Shown: positions 36,930 through 45,906 of the stretch, piece by piece
Layout: every line of letters starts with the position of its first letter
Numbering within the stretch: position 1 is the first letter of the stretch
Assembly (NCBI GenBank): GCA_013299045.1
Contig: JAAFJX010000008.1
Span: forward strand, 91,280 to 155,279
Reading direction: 5' to 3'
DNA: 64,000 nucleotides
Source of the DNA: Cytophagales bacterium
Lineage (GTDB): Bacteria > Bacteroidota > Bacteroidia > Cytophagales > Bernardetiaceae
Notes under the pieces: model-generated
Told to the model about the DNA's origin: nothing
Seen by the model: the letters and a program-made list of their open reading frames with translations, nothing else
The model's database searches: none
Program-made: the position numbers and the translations under genes

Positions 36930-37080
36930 AGTTTTAGGCAAAGTATAAAACATACGACCACATATAAACCGATACAGCGTATTTATATAACTCACCGCAT
37001 TTAGGGTAACTTAGTCTACGGTATAAAAATCTTTTCGGTCTGTTTTTGAAAATTTATGTAAAACCTAAACTTTTAGGCTG

Positions 37081-37088
37081 TATTTTTG
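37081..37088 (+). promoter_or_regulatory. Bacteroidota -7 box (TATTTTTG) upstream of the TPR phosphatase
   Basis: A TAnnTTTG match about 70 bases before ATG 37160; the -33 element is not convincing. Confidence 0.4.
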
Positions 37089-37159
37089 CATTGCAATTTG
37101 ATATGCCAAAAACAATCAATATCAATTCACCTGTCTTTTTAGAGTTCTCTTAGCGCTTT

Positions 37160-39634
37160 ATGCGTTTTTTGTTAGCGTTTTTGTTATTGCTCAATGCCTT
37201 GATTGTTTGTGGGCAAACACTCAAGGATAGTAGCCTTGTGCGACAGTATAACGCAAAAGCAAAAACTAGTCTGGAACAACAGAAGATAGACTCTGCGCAG
37301 TTGCAGGCTCAAAAAGGGCTTGATATGGCACAAAAAATAAAATTCAAGCGAGGTGAATTAGAATCTCTGCTAACGCTTAATGCTGTTTTTGATGCCCGCA
37401 ACAAATCCGCTGAATCTTTGCCATACTTAGTACGCGCAAAAGCTATTGCCGAGCAGTTGAACGACCTGCGGAGCTTGAGTATCGTTTTGAGCAACATTGG
37501 CTATATACACACCCTGAAAGGCAATTATGACTTGGCGCGCGCCAACTACTTATTGGCCTTAAACGTCCGAGAGCAACTCAAAGACAAGGCTGCTATGTCT
37601 GCCACACTGAATGCCATTGGTAACATACACAATTCGCGTAGTGAGTTCAACCAAGCCTTAGAATACTACAATAAAGCACTTTCTCTTAGGCAGGAAATTA
37701 ACGATAAAACCGGATTAAGTACAATCTACAACAACTTAGGAAATTTGCACTATGCACTCAAAGATTATAAAAGGGCAGAAGCCTCTTATGAAGAATCTAT
37801 TAGGCTAAAAAGAGAACTCAAGGACCTTACAGGGCTTGGCGGCGCTTTAGTGAACATGGCCAGCACGCAAAGAATGCTGGGCAGCAAGGATAAAATGATT
37901 GCCTTACAGTTAGAGGCACTTCAACTCCTCGAAGATGGCAAAAACGAAAAGTATTTGACCTCTTTACTCAACAACATTGCTGTTTATTATACAGAACAAA
38001 AAGATTTTGGTCTTGCGCTGCACTACTACATGAAAGCCTTGCACCGACGCGGCACACAAGAAGATGTAAGAGGCAAAGTTGTTACATACAACGGCATAAG
38101 CAATATGTACGTCAAGCGGCAAATGCCCGATTCGGCTGGTTATTTTGTCAGTTTGTCCATTGAAAGCGCCAAAAAATCGGGGCTAAAAAAAGAAGAACGC
38201 GATGCTTATCGTTTAATGGCAGACGTTCAGTTTATTAAAGGCGACTTCAAGGCAGCGCTCGAAAATTATCAGAGTTATTCCAAAATCAACGATACAATTC
38301 TTAACGAAGAGCGCACAAAACAGTTTGCATTAGCACAAACGCAGTTTGAAAGCGTACAGAAAGAAAAGGAAAATGAGTTACTAAAGAAAGATAATTTGCT
38401 CAAAGAAAATGAGTTAGAGCGTAAACGACTGGCACAAGAGCAGCTCCTTTTACAAACCGAACAAGAGCGGCAAAAGTTCATTGTGCTGAGTACAGAGAGT
38501 AAGGCCAAGGAGGCCGAACTGCGAAGCGCAAAATTGGCCGAAGATGCGCAAAAACTTGAAAATGAACTTCTTAAACAAAAAGAGAAGAACCAAACAGAGG
38601 AGTTGTTCCGCAAAGGAAACGCGCTGGATTTACAAAAGAATTTGAACTGGATTACGCTTGGCTTTGCAGGGCTTTTAGTAGGCATTATCTTCTTGATTTG
38701 GCGGAGTAGAAATATGCAAAAAAGGGGTAATCAAAAACTACTTCAAAAAAATGAAGAAATTTTGAACAAAAGCGTAGAAATCATTGCGCAAAAAGAGGAA
38801 ATTTCTGCAAAGAATAAACTCATACAGGAGAAAAACGAAAACCTCACTGCCTCTATCAATTATGCCAAACGCATTCAAACGGCTATTTTGCCCACTATGG
38901 ATACGCTGTCTTTGTTTTTGGCAGATTTCGCCATATTTTGGAAACCGCGCGATATTGTAAGCGGTGATTTTTATTGGTTTGGCCATGTAGAAAGCCCCGA
39001 AAGAAATTTAGTCATTGCTATCATTGATTGTACCGGGCACGGCGTTCCGGGAGCTTTTATGTCTATGATAGCCAATGATTTGCTCAACACAATTATTAAT
39101 GAAAAACATTTGCAACAACCCAATGCAATTCTTGATGACCTAGACAAAGAGATTAGAAAAGTGCTACGCCAAGACGAAACACACAACCAAGATGGTATGG
39201 ACATTGCCCTCATCAAAATACTTCCTGAGAAAGCCAGCTTTATTTTTGCAGGTGCCAAAATCTCTGTTCTATACGCTTTTGATACTGAAAGCAATGTGCA
39301 GTTTGAGATACTCGAGGCCAATCGCAGCTCAATAGGTGGCTTAAAAATGCCTTCGGATAAAAATGGATATAAACAGCAAGTCATTGATTACAAAGACAAA
39401 AGCCTTACTTTTTTTGTAGCAACAGATGGTTACTCAGACCAATTCGGAGGGCAAGCAGACACGCCAGAAAAGTTCAAGACCAAGCGTTTTAGAAAGCTGC
39501 TTACCAATCATGCGCAGCTCGCCCTCGAAGAGCAAAAAGAATTATGGATTCAAGCGCTTGATAGCTGGCAGGGTGAGCAAAAGCAGACTGACGACATTAC
39601 GATATTTGGCGGAAAAGTAAGCAATAAAACCTAA
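37160..39634 (+). CDS. Membrane-anchored TPR-SpoIIE serine/threonine phosphatase
   Basis: This 824-residue signalling protein has a signal peptide (RFLLAFLLLLNALIVCGQ) and at least seven tetratricopeptide repeats (about 60-400, with motifs such as ALEYYNKALSLRQE and ALHYYMKALHRRG). A long coiled coil (about 395-490) follows, then a transmembrane segment (about 496-516), a second coiled coil, and a C-terminal PP2C-like SpoIIE domain (about 580-824). The phosphatase metal sites are visible in KPRDIVSGDFYWFG, IAIIDCTGHGVPGAFMSMI and the closing QTDDITIFGG. The sensor half lies outside the inner membrane and the phosphatase inside. Such proteins tune anti-sigma-antagonist switches; the partner is not encoded nearby. 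Confidence 0.92.
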   Translation: MRFLLAFLLLLNALIVCGQTLKDSSLVRQYNAKAKTSLEQQKIDSAQLQAQKGLDMAQKIKFKRGELESLLTLNAVFDARNKSAESLPYLVRAKAIAEQLNDLRSLSIVLSNIGYIHTLKGNYDLARANYLLALNVREQLKDKAAMSATLNAIGNIHNSRSEFNQALEYYNKALSLRQEINDKTGLSTIYNNLGNLHYALKDYKRAEASYEESIRLKRELKDLTGLGGALVNMASTQRMLGSKDKMIALQLEALQLLEDGKNEKYLTSLLNNIAVYYTEQKDFGLALHYYMKALHRRGTQEDVRGKVVTYNGISNMYVKRQMPDSAGYFVSLSIESAKKSGLKKEERDAYRLMADVQFIKGDFKAALENYQSYSKINDTILNEERTKQFALAQTQFESVQKEKENELLKKDNLLKENELERKRLAQEQLLLQTEQERQKFIVLSTESKAKEAELRSAKLAEDAQKLENELLKQKEKNQTEELFRKGNALDLQKNLNWITLGFAGLLVGIIFLIWRSRNMQKRGNQKLLQKNEEILNKSVEIIAQKEEISAKNKLIQEKNENLTASINYAKRIQTAILPTMDTLSLFLADFAIFWKPRDIVSGDFYWFGHVESPERNLVIAIIDCTGHGVPGAFMSMIANDLLNTIINEKHLQQPNAILDDLDKEIRKVLRQDETHNQDGMDIALIKILPEKASFIFAGAKISVLYAFDTESNVQFEILEANRSSIGGLKMPSDKNGYKQQVIDYKDKSLTFFVATDGYSDQFGGQADTPEKFKTKRFRKLLTNHAQLALEEQKELWIQALDSWQGEQKQTDDITIFGGKVSNKT

Positions 39635-40063
39635 GTGGTCGTCTCTTAAAAAGTGCATTCAATAAATACAGCTAAATCAGGGGAGTGAACTCAACAGATA
39701 AATGCAAGATTATGGGTTAATTAGCCGTCCACTTAAAAACATGATTTAGGTCGTGATAAAATAAATTAACTGTTGGCAAGCGTTTTGCAAAGCGGAAATA
39801 ATTTTTTAGAATAAGCGCCAAAAAGATGCTTTCCATTTGTTCATCTCCTATTGCTTTACCACACTTGCATCGGACACATGGCGAAGCTATTTGAGCATCA
39901 GCAAGCCCAGCATCAAGCGAATTTTCTGCTTTTTTGCTTGTAATCATCATGATTATTGGTAAGGTTTACAAGGCAAATATCTTAAGCCAGGCAGTCTTTT
40001 ACAAATAAATTCAATAATAATTTATTGATAAAGAATTACTTATTGCCTTTTAAGGGAAGACTA
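39635..40063. repeat. MITE-like interval with inverted terminal motifs and a small ORF
   Basis: The interval starts directly after a stop codon with GTGGTCGTCTCTTAAAAAG and ends with TTTTAAGGGAAGACTA (40048-40063), the inverted form of the dispersed repeat's opening motif. A further related motif (TTAGCCGTCCACTTAAAAAC) lies at about 39720-39739. The inverted ends suggest a small non-autonomous mobile element. The right end overlaps the promoter of the next gene. Confidence 0.5.
39717..39950 (-). CDS. Possible small protein of 77 residues, unknown
   Basis: An open frame from ATG 39950 encodes a soluble protein with a CVRCKCGKAIGDEQ segment (three close cysteines) and an aromatic, basic C-terminal half (NYFRFAKRL, FYHDLNHVFKW). 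I recognise no family. It lies almost exactly between the terminal motifs of a MITE-like interval and its stop codon falls beside one of them, so it may be cargo or a transposase fragment. It may also be a chance frame. Confidence 0.35.
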   Translation of the reverse strand: MMITSKKAENSLDAGLADAQIASPCVRCKCGKAIGDEQMESIFLALILKNYFRFAKRLPTVNLFYHDLNHVFKWTAN

Positions 40064-40073
40064 TCTATTTTTG
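40043..40073 (+). promoter_or_regulatory. Promoter of the threonine-synthase-like gene
   Basis: TTG (40043-40045), a 20-base spacer and TATTTTTG (40066-40073) match the Bacteroidota consensus, about 30 bases before ATG 40102. The inverted terminal motif of the repeat lies inside the spacer. Confidence 0.6.
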
Positions 40074-40101
40074 TAAAAAACTTTTACATAATGTATAAAC
40101 T

Positions 40102-41226
40102 ATGCCATTCTTTCTGACTTCTCATGGAAAAAGCTACCCCATCAATACACCAATATGGTGTAGTGAATCAGGCGAATTACTTGATATTCAAGGCGAATTC
40201 AAATTACCGATACATCTTTTGGCCAATCGGCCTCCTACTCTTTGGCGATACCGTGAGGTCATTCCTATTTCGGCAGATGCAGTACCAGTGAGCATGGGAG
40301 AAGGGTTTACTCCTTTACTGCCCTTGAAATTGGCCGGCCACCGTATGTGGGTGAAGCAGGAGCAGCTTTTTCCGACTGGCTCTTACAAAGACAGAGGTGC
40401 CACTGTTCTTATGACGCAAGCGAAGTACATGAGAGTTAGGTCTTTAGTACAAGACTCTTCGGGCAATGCGGGTTGTGCTATTGCTGCCTATGCTGCTCTG
40501 GCGGGTATTGATTGCCGTATTTTTTTGCCTGCTGACACTGCCGAAGCCAAGATAGTGCAGATGTGCGCCGCAAATGCGCGTATTGAGCGTGTTGAGGGAA
40601 ACAGGGAGGATACGGCTGCTGCTGCTTTCAAAGCTGCCCAAACGTATTATTATGCCAGCCATTGTTGGAATCCTTTTTTTTTACACGGCACAAAGACCTT
40701 TGCTTATGAGATATGTGAGCAAATGAACTGGCAAAGCCCCGATGCGGTAGTAGTACCAGCTGGTAATGGCACTTTGGTTTTAGGCGCTTGGCTAGCGTTC
40801 AATGAGCTTTATGCGCAAGGAGTTATCCCTAAAATTCCTAAGATAATAGGCATACAAGCAGCTCAGTGTGCGCCTTTGGTTGAGGCATATAAAAGTTGCT
40901 TGCCGAGGCACAACCTCACCGTTAATAATGGTACGCTAGCAGAAGGCATTGCTATAGCAGACCCCCTACGCGGCTCAGAGATGCTAGCAGCTGTGCGGGC
41001 ATCGGGCGGCGAGTTTTTGGCAGTCAGCGAAAAAGAGATAGTAGAAAGTTTTAGATTAGTAGCGGCGCAAGGCTTCTACATAGAACCAACTTCTGCCGCC
41101 ACTATTGCAGGTGCAATTGCTTATATGAACAAGACCACGGACACGGGTAGAGTCGTTACACTTTTTTCAGGGCACGGCCTTAAATCAGGAGATAAGATAT
41201 TAAAAATGCTTGCGAATAGAACTTAG
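40102..41226 (+). CDS. Threonine-synthase-like PLP-dependent enzyme
   Basis: This 374-residue fold-type II PLP enzyme has the pattern of threonine synthases: VSMGEGFTPLLPL, the PLP lysine in FPTGSYKDRG, SSGNAGCAIAAYAALAG, a phosphate-binding VVPAGNGTLVLG (in place of GGGG-type loops) and a terminal LFSGHGLK. It would convert O-phosphohomoserine to threonine, or act as a related lyase. Other threonine-pathway genes are not in the window, and a dedicated thrC may exist elsewhere. A short N-terminal segment (about 1-40) with WCSESGELL recalls the Cys-containing head of ThrC-like proteins. It has a good upstream promoter. The stop codon is directly followed by dispersed repeat R4. Confidence 0.85.
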   Translation: MPFFLTSHGKSYPINTPIWCSESGELLDIQGEFKLPIHLLANRPPTLWRYREVIPISADAVPVSMGEGFTPLLPLKLAGHRMWVKQEQLFPTGSYKDRGATVLMTQAKYMRVRSLVQDSSGNAGCAIAAYAALAGIDCRIFLPADTAEAKIVQMCAANARIERVEGNREDTAAAAFKAAQTYYYASHCWNPFFLHGTKTFAYEICEQMNWQSPDAVVVPAGNGTLVLGAWLAFNELYAQGVIPKIPKIIGIQAAQCAPLVEAYKSCLPRHNLTVNNGTLAEGIAIADPLRGSEMLAAVRASGGEFLAVSEKEIVESFRLVAAQGFYIEPTSAATIAGAIAYMNKTTDTGRVVTLFSGHGLKSGDKILKMLANRT

Positions 41227-41312
41227 CTAGTTGCCCCTTAAAATATATCTAAAGTATTTATTGTCAGTAAATTAAACAAGCGTTTTATCTTCAAAATCTC
41301 TTAGTTATTAAT

Positions 41313-41350
41313 TAAAAACGTGCTTTCCGCAGAGTTGCGGGGGTTTTTAA
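41313..41350 (+). terminator. Compound hairpin terminator inside the repeat unit
   Basis: TTAAAAAC and GTTTTTAA pair as an outer stem around CCGCA-GAGT-TGCGG. The T-run of the 3' arm can act as the termination tract for the threonine-synthase-like gene. Confidence 0.55.
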
Positions 41351-41531
41351 CAAAATCAAGCTCTTAAACTAACCTCTCTTGAGTCGTCAAAAAGCCCTTT
41401 TTGAGTTTTTTAAGTTCTAATTGCCCTCTTTTCACTTTTGTAGAGGCCATTTTCTCGCGTTTTCAAATAACTTTTTGTCAAATTCATTACATCTGACTTT
41501 TTGACTAATGATTGTTTTTCTACAATTTATT

Positions 41532-41623
41532 GGGCGTTCCCGCTTCGCGGTCGTTCGTCTTTGGGCTTCGCTTCGGTGCTACGCACTAAACCCGCCGCCT
41601 CTCTAACGCAAATACAGGCCAAA
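41532..41623 (+). repeat. GC-rich dispersed repeat, copy 1
   Basis: This 92-bp block begins GGGCGTTCCCGCTTCGCGG and contains several CTTCGC units and a CCGC-TTC-GCGG hairpin. It is nearly identical to 46075-46171, apart from one missing 5-bp unit and a single substitution. It stands out from its AT-rich surroundings. Confidence 0.85.
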
Positions 41624-41863
41624 TTTTTTTGCTATGTCCTACGGTCGGAACTTTCAGCTCGCACTTCAGTTCTGCATTAAGGCAAAAAGTAGAGAAGAGA
41701 AGGCTATCAAAGGTCGTTAAGGTGTTCCCAAAATAGGTGAACCATTCGCCTTAATTTAGCTTGCATCTGTTGAAAGTACTTTTTAAGGGACGACTATTTA
41801 ACCTAAAATTACCATCATGGCTATTGAGCACTGGTACTTTGAACAAAAAAAAGCGAACTAATT

Positions 41864-41893
41864 ATTGCATGGTAGTTTATATGCGTATTTTTG
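41864..41893 (+). promoter_or_regulatory. Promoter of the propeller histidine kinase gene
   Basis: TTG (41864-41866), a 19-base spacer and TATTTTTG (41886-41893) match the Bacteroidota consensus, about 40 bases before ATG 41934. Confidence 0.65.
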
Positions 41894-41933
41894 AGCACAA
41901 AATACCAAGATAAAGTTCACCAATAAGCTGGCT

Positions 41934-44921
41934 ATGCAGGTACAAATCTTACCCAATCGTTTCCTTATGCCTTTCAACAAAGTTTTGGTGGGTCTTCTAT
42001 TAGTTTTTGTGCCGTGGGTGCTATGGGCACAACTCCCACCCCATGTACAAATTTCAGAAGACGAGGGGCTTCCTAGCACGACGGTTTACGATTTATTTCA
42101 GGACAGCAAAGGATATATTTGGCTGGGTTCGGACGGTGGGCTTTATCGCTATGACGGCATACGTTTCAAAAGATACGGTATCAAAAGTGCTTTTGGGCGC
42201 TCCATAACTAATTTTTTAGAAGATAATAATGGGCTTCTTTGGATGCGAAACTTCTCAAACGAGGTATTTTATCTTGAAAATGACAGCATAAAGCGTTTGG
42301 ATATGCCCAAAGAATGGATTGGAACTGGCGGAAACAACTTGCAAAAAGTTGATAATCGTTTCCTTTTTATGAATTTGAGTACCCTATCTGTGTTTATTGA
42401 TGTTAAAAGCAAAAAAGTACAGCCATTAAAGAACTCCGCCAAGTATAATGGCTACACGTTTTTCTATGGCAAGGATTCTCTATTAAACTTCCAACAGTTT
42501 ATTGGTTTAACTTGGTATAGAGGTGAGCAAAGTAAAAAAATGGTCTTAGAAGATGCTTTAAATGGCTCGTTTTTTACACAGGTAAAAACAGAAAACAAAG
42601 TTTTTATAGCGAACAGCAATGGTATTTTTGCTTTTGATGTGGAACAAGAACTTACTGTTAGAATTGCAGATATGCCCAGCAATGCTTCGGCAACGCTTCT
42701 AAATTTTCGCAGCGACAAGGACGGTTACTTATGGCTTTGTACGGCTCAGGGAGCGTATGTGCTGACTACAATGGGCAGTTATCTTTTCGATGGAAAGCCT
42801 CTGCTCTCTGGTATAGCTGTTTCTGATTTATTGCACGATAATGAAGGCAATTATTGGCTTAGTACTATTAAAAATGGCATTTTTAGATTTCCAGACCTCA
42901 AAGTTAAAAGCTATACAAGCAAAAATAGCGCACTTTCTTCCGACTTAATCAATAAAGTTGCGGTTACGCCAGCCGGAAAGGTCTTTGTAGGAACTGGCGA
43001 TGGCCAAATACATACAAAAGAGAAGGATAACTTTAGGTCTGTCTATCAGTTTGGGCATTATGACGTGCTGATGTTGAAGTATTCGGCATCAGGCAATGCT
43101 ATTTTTGCTGGGGCAGAAAAAATGATTGCACTAGACCCCAAAACTGCCCTCATAGACAACGATTACAGCATTGGGGGGCATATCCGAGAGGCAGAACCAC
43201 TCGATGCGAACACTTTGTTGCTTGGCTTTAGCTATATGAGTGCTATTTTTACCAAACGCGCAGGGTTATCCTTCCCAAAGACTGGTTGGTACAGGCAAAT
43301 TAAAGACGTTAGAATGACTTGGGACGACCTGAACATTTGCCCTGATTCTGCTATCTTGATTCGTGAAAAACGCACCAGGGCTACTTTTTATGACAATAAT
43401 AAAAAGGAAATATGGATAGCCTATGCAGATGGCCTTTATTGTCATTCTGTCAAAGCCTCGCGCAAAATAACTTATCAAAATCAAGCCATTAGTGCTACAT
43501 CTATCGCAAGCACCAAGGACGGTCATATCTGGGTGAGCACGGTAGAGCAAGGACTTTTTGAAATTGTTGATTATAAGGTCGTTCGTAATATCAATACGAC
43601 AAATGGCTTGATTGACAATTATGGCGTTTACATGACGACTTCTGGCAACTTTATTTATGTGTGTACCAACAATGGTCTGGCTGTTTTTAATACCGAAACG
43701 AATAAGTTTACTATTTTTGAGCGAAAGAATGGTTTGCCTACCCGCAGCGTTAATCACCTAGCCCTAGTCAGGGACGGTGTTTGGCTTGCCACGAGCAAAG
43801 GGCTTCTTTTTGTACCTAATCTATCATTGTTTGCCAAAAGCGTATTGCCGCTTGTTCAGATAGTGAACATAGAAGTAAAAGGCGAGGTCTATAAAGGGCA
43901 GAACACTGAAATTAAGCTTCCCTATGATAGTGCAAGCCTCAATATCGCTTTCTGGTCGCCAATTTATCGCAGTATGGGTAAGCATCGCTACAAATACCGC
44001 ATTCTGGGTCTAGATTCCACTTGGTTTTATGCCGAAGCCAATGATGCAGTAGCGCGTATCCCTTCCCTGCCAGATGGACAATTCATCTTTGAGGTATGCG
44101 CAATGCTGGAAGATGGCACAGAAGGTTCGCTCAGTAAAGTAAGCATTGTCGTGAAGCCACCCTATTGGAAGACCTGGTGGTTTATACTGTTAGCTACGAT
44201 TTTGCTAGTGGGTATTGTAGGCTATATCTTCTCGCAGATTATAGCTGCCATTCAGCGCCGAAATCAGATTGAGCATGAATTGAGGAAGTCCCAATTAGCG
44301 GCGCTACAAACCCAAATGAATCCCCACTTTATTTTCAATGCGCTTAACTCTATTCAAGAATTTATTTTACAAAACGAAAAGCGCCTTGCCAATGCCTATT
44401 TAAGCAAATTTGCGAACCTGATGCGCTTGATTCTGAATATGTCCACGCAGGAGTATGTTCTTTTGGACGAGGAGCTGAAAGTACTTCGCTTGTATCTGGA
44501 ACTAGAAGCTATACGTTTTGAAGACCTTGATTATGAAATTATTGTTAATGAAAATGTAGCAACTGATTATATCAAGATACCGAGTATGCTTATACAGCCT
44601 TACATAGAAAATGCCATGAAGCACGGACTTTTGCATCTCACTAACAAACAAAAATTGCTCAAAATTGAGTTTGGTGTTTCTGACGATGAAACCACGCTTT
44701 GGGTCAATATCAAAGACAACGGCATTGGTCGTAAAAAATCGGCCCAATACCGAATGCAACAGAACAGCCACCACCGTTCTTTTGCCACAAGCGCCACACA
44801 GAAACGCTTGGAACTCTTGAACACAGAGCGCTCAGAAAACATTGGAGTAGAAATTGTGGATATAGAGACCCAGAGCGGAGGTGCATTAGGCACAGAGGTT
44901 CGCCTGCGCATACCTGTTTAA
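41934..44921 (+). CDS. Reg_prop/Y_Y_Y sensor histidine kinase (LytS/YehU type)
   Basis: This 995-residue sensor kinase has a signal segment, a beta-propeller of Reg_prop repeats (about 30-620, with DSKGYIWLGSDGGLYRYDG, DGHIWVSTVEQGLF and DGVWLATSKGLL), and a Y_Y_Y domain (about 640-735). A transmembrane helix (about 745-770) and a short coiled coil follow, then a His_kinase domain with phospho-acceptor His798 in QMNPHFIFNALNSIQEF. The ATPase part has IQPYIENAMKHG (N box) and IKDNGIGRKKS (G1). Such kinases normally pair with a LytTR response regulator, but none is adjacent. The next gene, a radical SAM protein, starts three bases after the stop. The ligand is unknown. ATG 41967 is an alternative start. 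Confidence 0.94.
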   Translation: MQVQILPNRFLMPFNKVLVGLLLVFVPWVLWAQLPPHVQISEDEGLPSTTVYDLFQDSKGYIWLGSDGGLYRYDGIRFKRYGIKSAFGRSITNFLEDNNGLLWMRNFSNEVFYLENDSIKRLDMPKEWIGTGGNNLQKVDNRFLFMNLSTLSVFIDVKSKKVQPLKNSAKYNGYTFFYGKDSLLNFQQFIGLTWYRGEQSKKMVLEDALNGSFFTQVKTENKVFIANSNGIFAFDVEQELTVRIADMPSNASATLLNFRSDKDGYLWLCTAQGAYVLTTMGSYLFDGKPLLSGIAVSDLLHDNEGNYWLSTIKNGIFRFPDLKVKSYTSKNSALSSDLINKVAVTPAGKVFVGTGDGQIHTKEKDNFRSVYQFGHYDVLMLKYSASGNAIFAGAEKMIALDPKTALIDNDYSIGGHIREAEPLDANTLLLGFSYMSAIFTKRAGLSFPKTGWYRQIKDVRMTWDDLNICPDSAILIREKRTRATFYDNNKKEIWIAYADGLYCHSVKASRKITYQNQAISATSIASTKDGHIWVSTVEQGLFEIVDYKVVRNINTTNGLIDNYGVYMTTSGNFIYVCTNNGLAVFNTETNKFTIFERKNGLPTRSVNHLALVRDGVWLATSKGLLFVPNLSLFAKSVLPLVQIVNIEVKGEVYKGQNTEIKLPYDSASLNIAFWSPIYRSMGKHRYKYRILGLDSTWFYAEANDAVARIPSLPDGQFIFEVCAMLEDGTEGSLSKVSIVVKPPYWKTWWFILLATILLVGIVGYIFSQIIAAIQRRNQIEHELRKSQLAALQTQMNPHFIFNALNSIQEFILQNEKRLANAYLSKFANLMRLILNMSTQEYVLLDEELKVLRLYLELEAIRFEDLDYEIIVNENVATDYIKIPSMLIQPYIENAMKHGLLHLTNKQKLLKIEFGVSDDETTLWVNIKDNGIGRKKSAQYRMQQNSHHRSFATSATQKRLELLNTERSENIGVEIVDIETQSGGALGTEVRLRIPV

Positions 44922-44924
44922 ACT

Positions 44925-45899
44925 ATGCTTATTCGCCGTAAACCCATTCTATGTAATTACTACGTTACTTATCGTTGTAATGCCACTTGTCATTTTTGCG
45001 ATATTTGGGAAAAACCTTCGCCTTTTATTAAGCTGGCCGATGCCGAACAAAATCTCAAAGCACTCCGCCGCATGGGTGTTCGTGTAGTAGATTTTACGGG
45101 TGGCGAGCCGCTTTTACACCCCCAAATAGCCGATTTACTAGCCCTAGCAAAGCAAGAGAAAATGATTACAACACTCACAACCAACGCTTTGCGCTACCCC
45201 AGAATGGCAGAATCTCTCAAGGGGCTTGTGGATATGCTACACTTTTCGCTTGATGCAGCTGATGCTACCACGCACAACCAAATACGTGGAGCTGCTTGTT
45301 TCGAAGCCATCATGGAGAGTATTCCATTAGCGCTGCATTTGGGCGAACGTCCCGATATTTTACTGACAGTATGGAACGGTAACATGGAACACATAGCACC
45401 TATTTGGGAAAATATTTGTTTGCCTAATAACCTGCTGCTTATTTTAAACCCAATTTTTGGTTATAACAACATTGATAGCAAGGACGGCCTGTCGGCAGAG
45501 TCTCTGCATTTGTTAGGCGAATGGGGCAAAAAAAAGTTGGTTTATATCAATGATGCTTTTATCAAATTACGTAAAAACGGAGGCAACATACCAGAAAAGC
45601 CTGTTTGTAAAGCAGCCACCAGTACGATTGTCATTGGCCCACATAACGACCTCATTTTGCCTTGTTACCATTTAGGCACAAAAAAATTCTTGATTACAAA
45701 CAATCTAGAGGCGCTCTACCGCTCCAACGAAGTACAAAGCATCATGAAACAAGAAGGCAAATTGGAAGCCTGCCGTGGTTGCGTTATCAACTGCTATATG
45801 CAGCCATCTTTTGCGGTGAATCTGAACAAATATTGGTTCTATGCTTTGCCCAGCACACTCAAGTACAATATGATAAAGCAAACTTGGAAGCATTTTTAA
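44925..45899 (+). CDS. Radical SAM protein with C-terminal cysteine cluster
   Basis: This 324-residue enzyme has the 4Fe-4S/SAM motif CNATCHFC (Cys18, 22, 25) near its start, the FTGGEPLLHP and LTTNA segments of the radical SAM barrel, and a C-terminal cluster (VCKAATST, LPCYHLG, CRGCVINC) like the SPASM/twitch auxiliary site. It resembles peptide- or lipid-modifying radical SAM proteins, but the substrate cannot be told. It starts three bases after the histidine kinase stop, so the two genes are probably co-transcribed, an unusual pairing. The stop codon is followed at once by dispersed repeat R3. Confidence 0.9.
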   Translation: MLIRRKPILCNYYVTYRCNATCHFCDIWEKPSPFIKLADAEQNLKALRRMGVRVVDFTGGEPLLHPQIADLLALAKQEKMITTLTTNALRYPRMAESLKGLVDMLHFSLDAADATTHNQIRGAACFEAIMESIPLALHLGERPDILLTVWNGNMEHIAPIWENICLPNNLLLILNPIFGYNNIDSKDGLSAESLHLLGEWGKKKLVYINDAFIKLRKNGGNIPEKPVCKAATSTIVIGPHNDLILPCYHLGTKKFLITNNLEALYRSNEVQSIMKQEGKLEACRGCVINCYMQPSFAVNLNKYWFYALPSTLKYNMIKQTWKHF

Positions 45900-45906
45900 G
45901 GCTACA

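Larger units (their letters stand above)
41228..41796. repeat. MITE-like unit with inverted terminal motifs (repeat copy R4)
   Basis: The unit opens with TAGTTGCCCCTTAAAA two bases after the stop codon ending at 41226, and closes with TTTTTAAGGGACGACTA (41780-41796), giving imperfect inverted ends with TA at both outer borders. The first 85 bases match R1, R2 and R3. The middle holds a terminator-like hairpin and the GC-rich repeat at 41532-41623. No frame encodes a recognisable transposase. Confidence 0.6.

Noticed and set aside
41858..42079. Minus-strand ORF over the kinase promoter
   Set aside because: It overlaps a consensus promoter and the start of a well-supported gene on the other strand.
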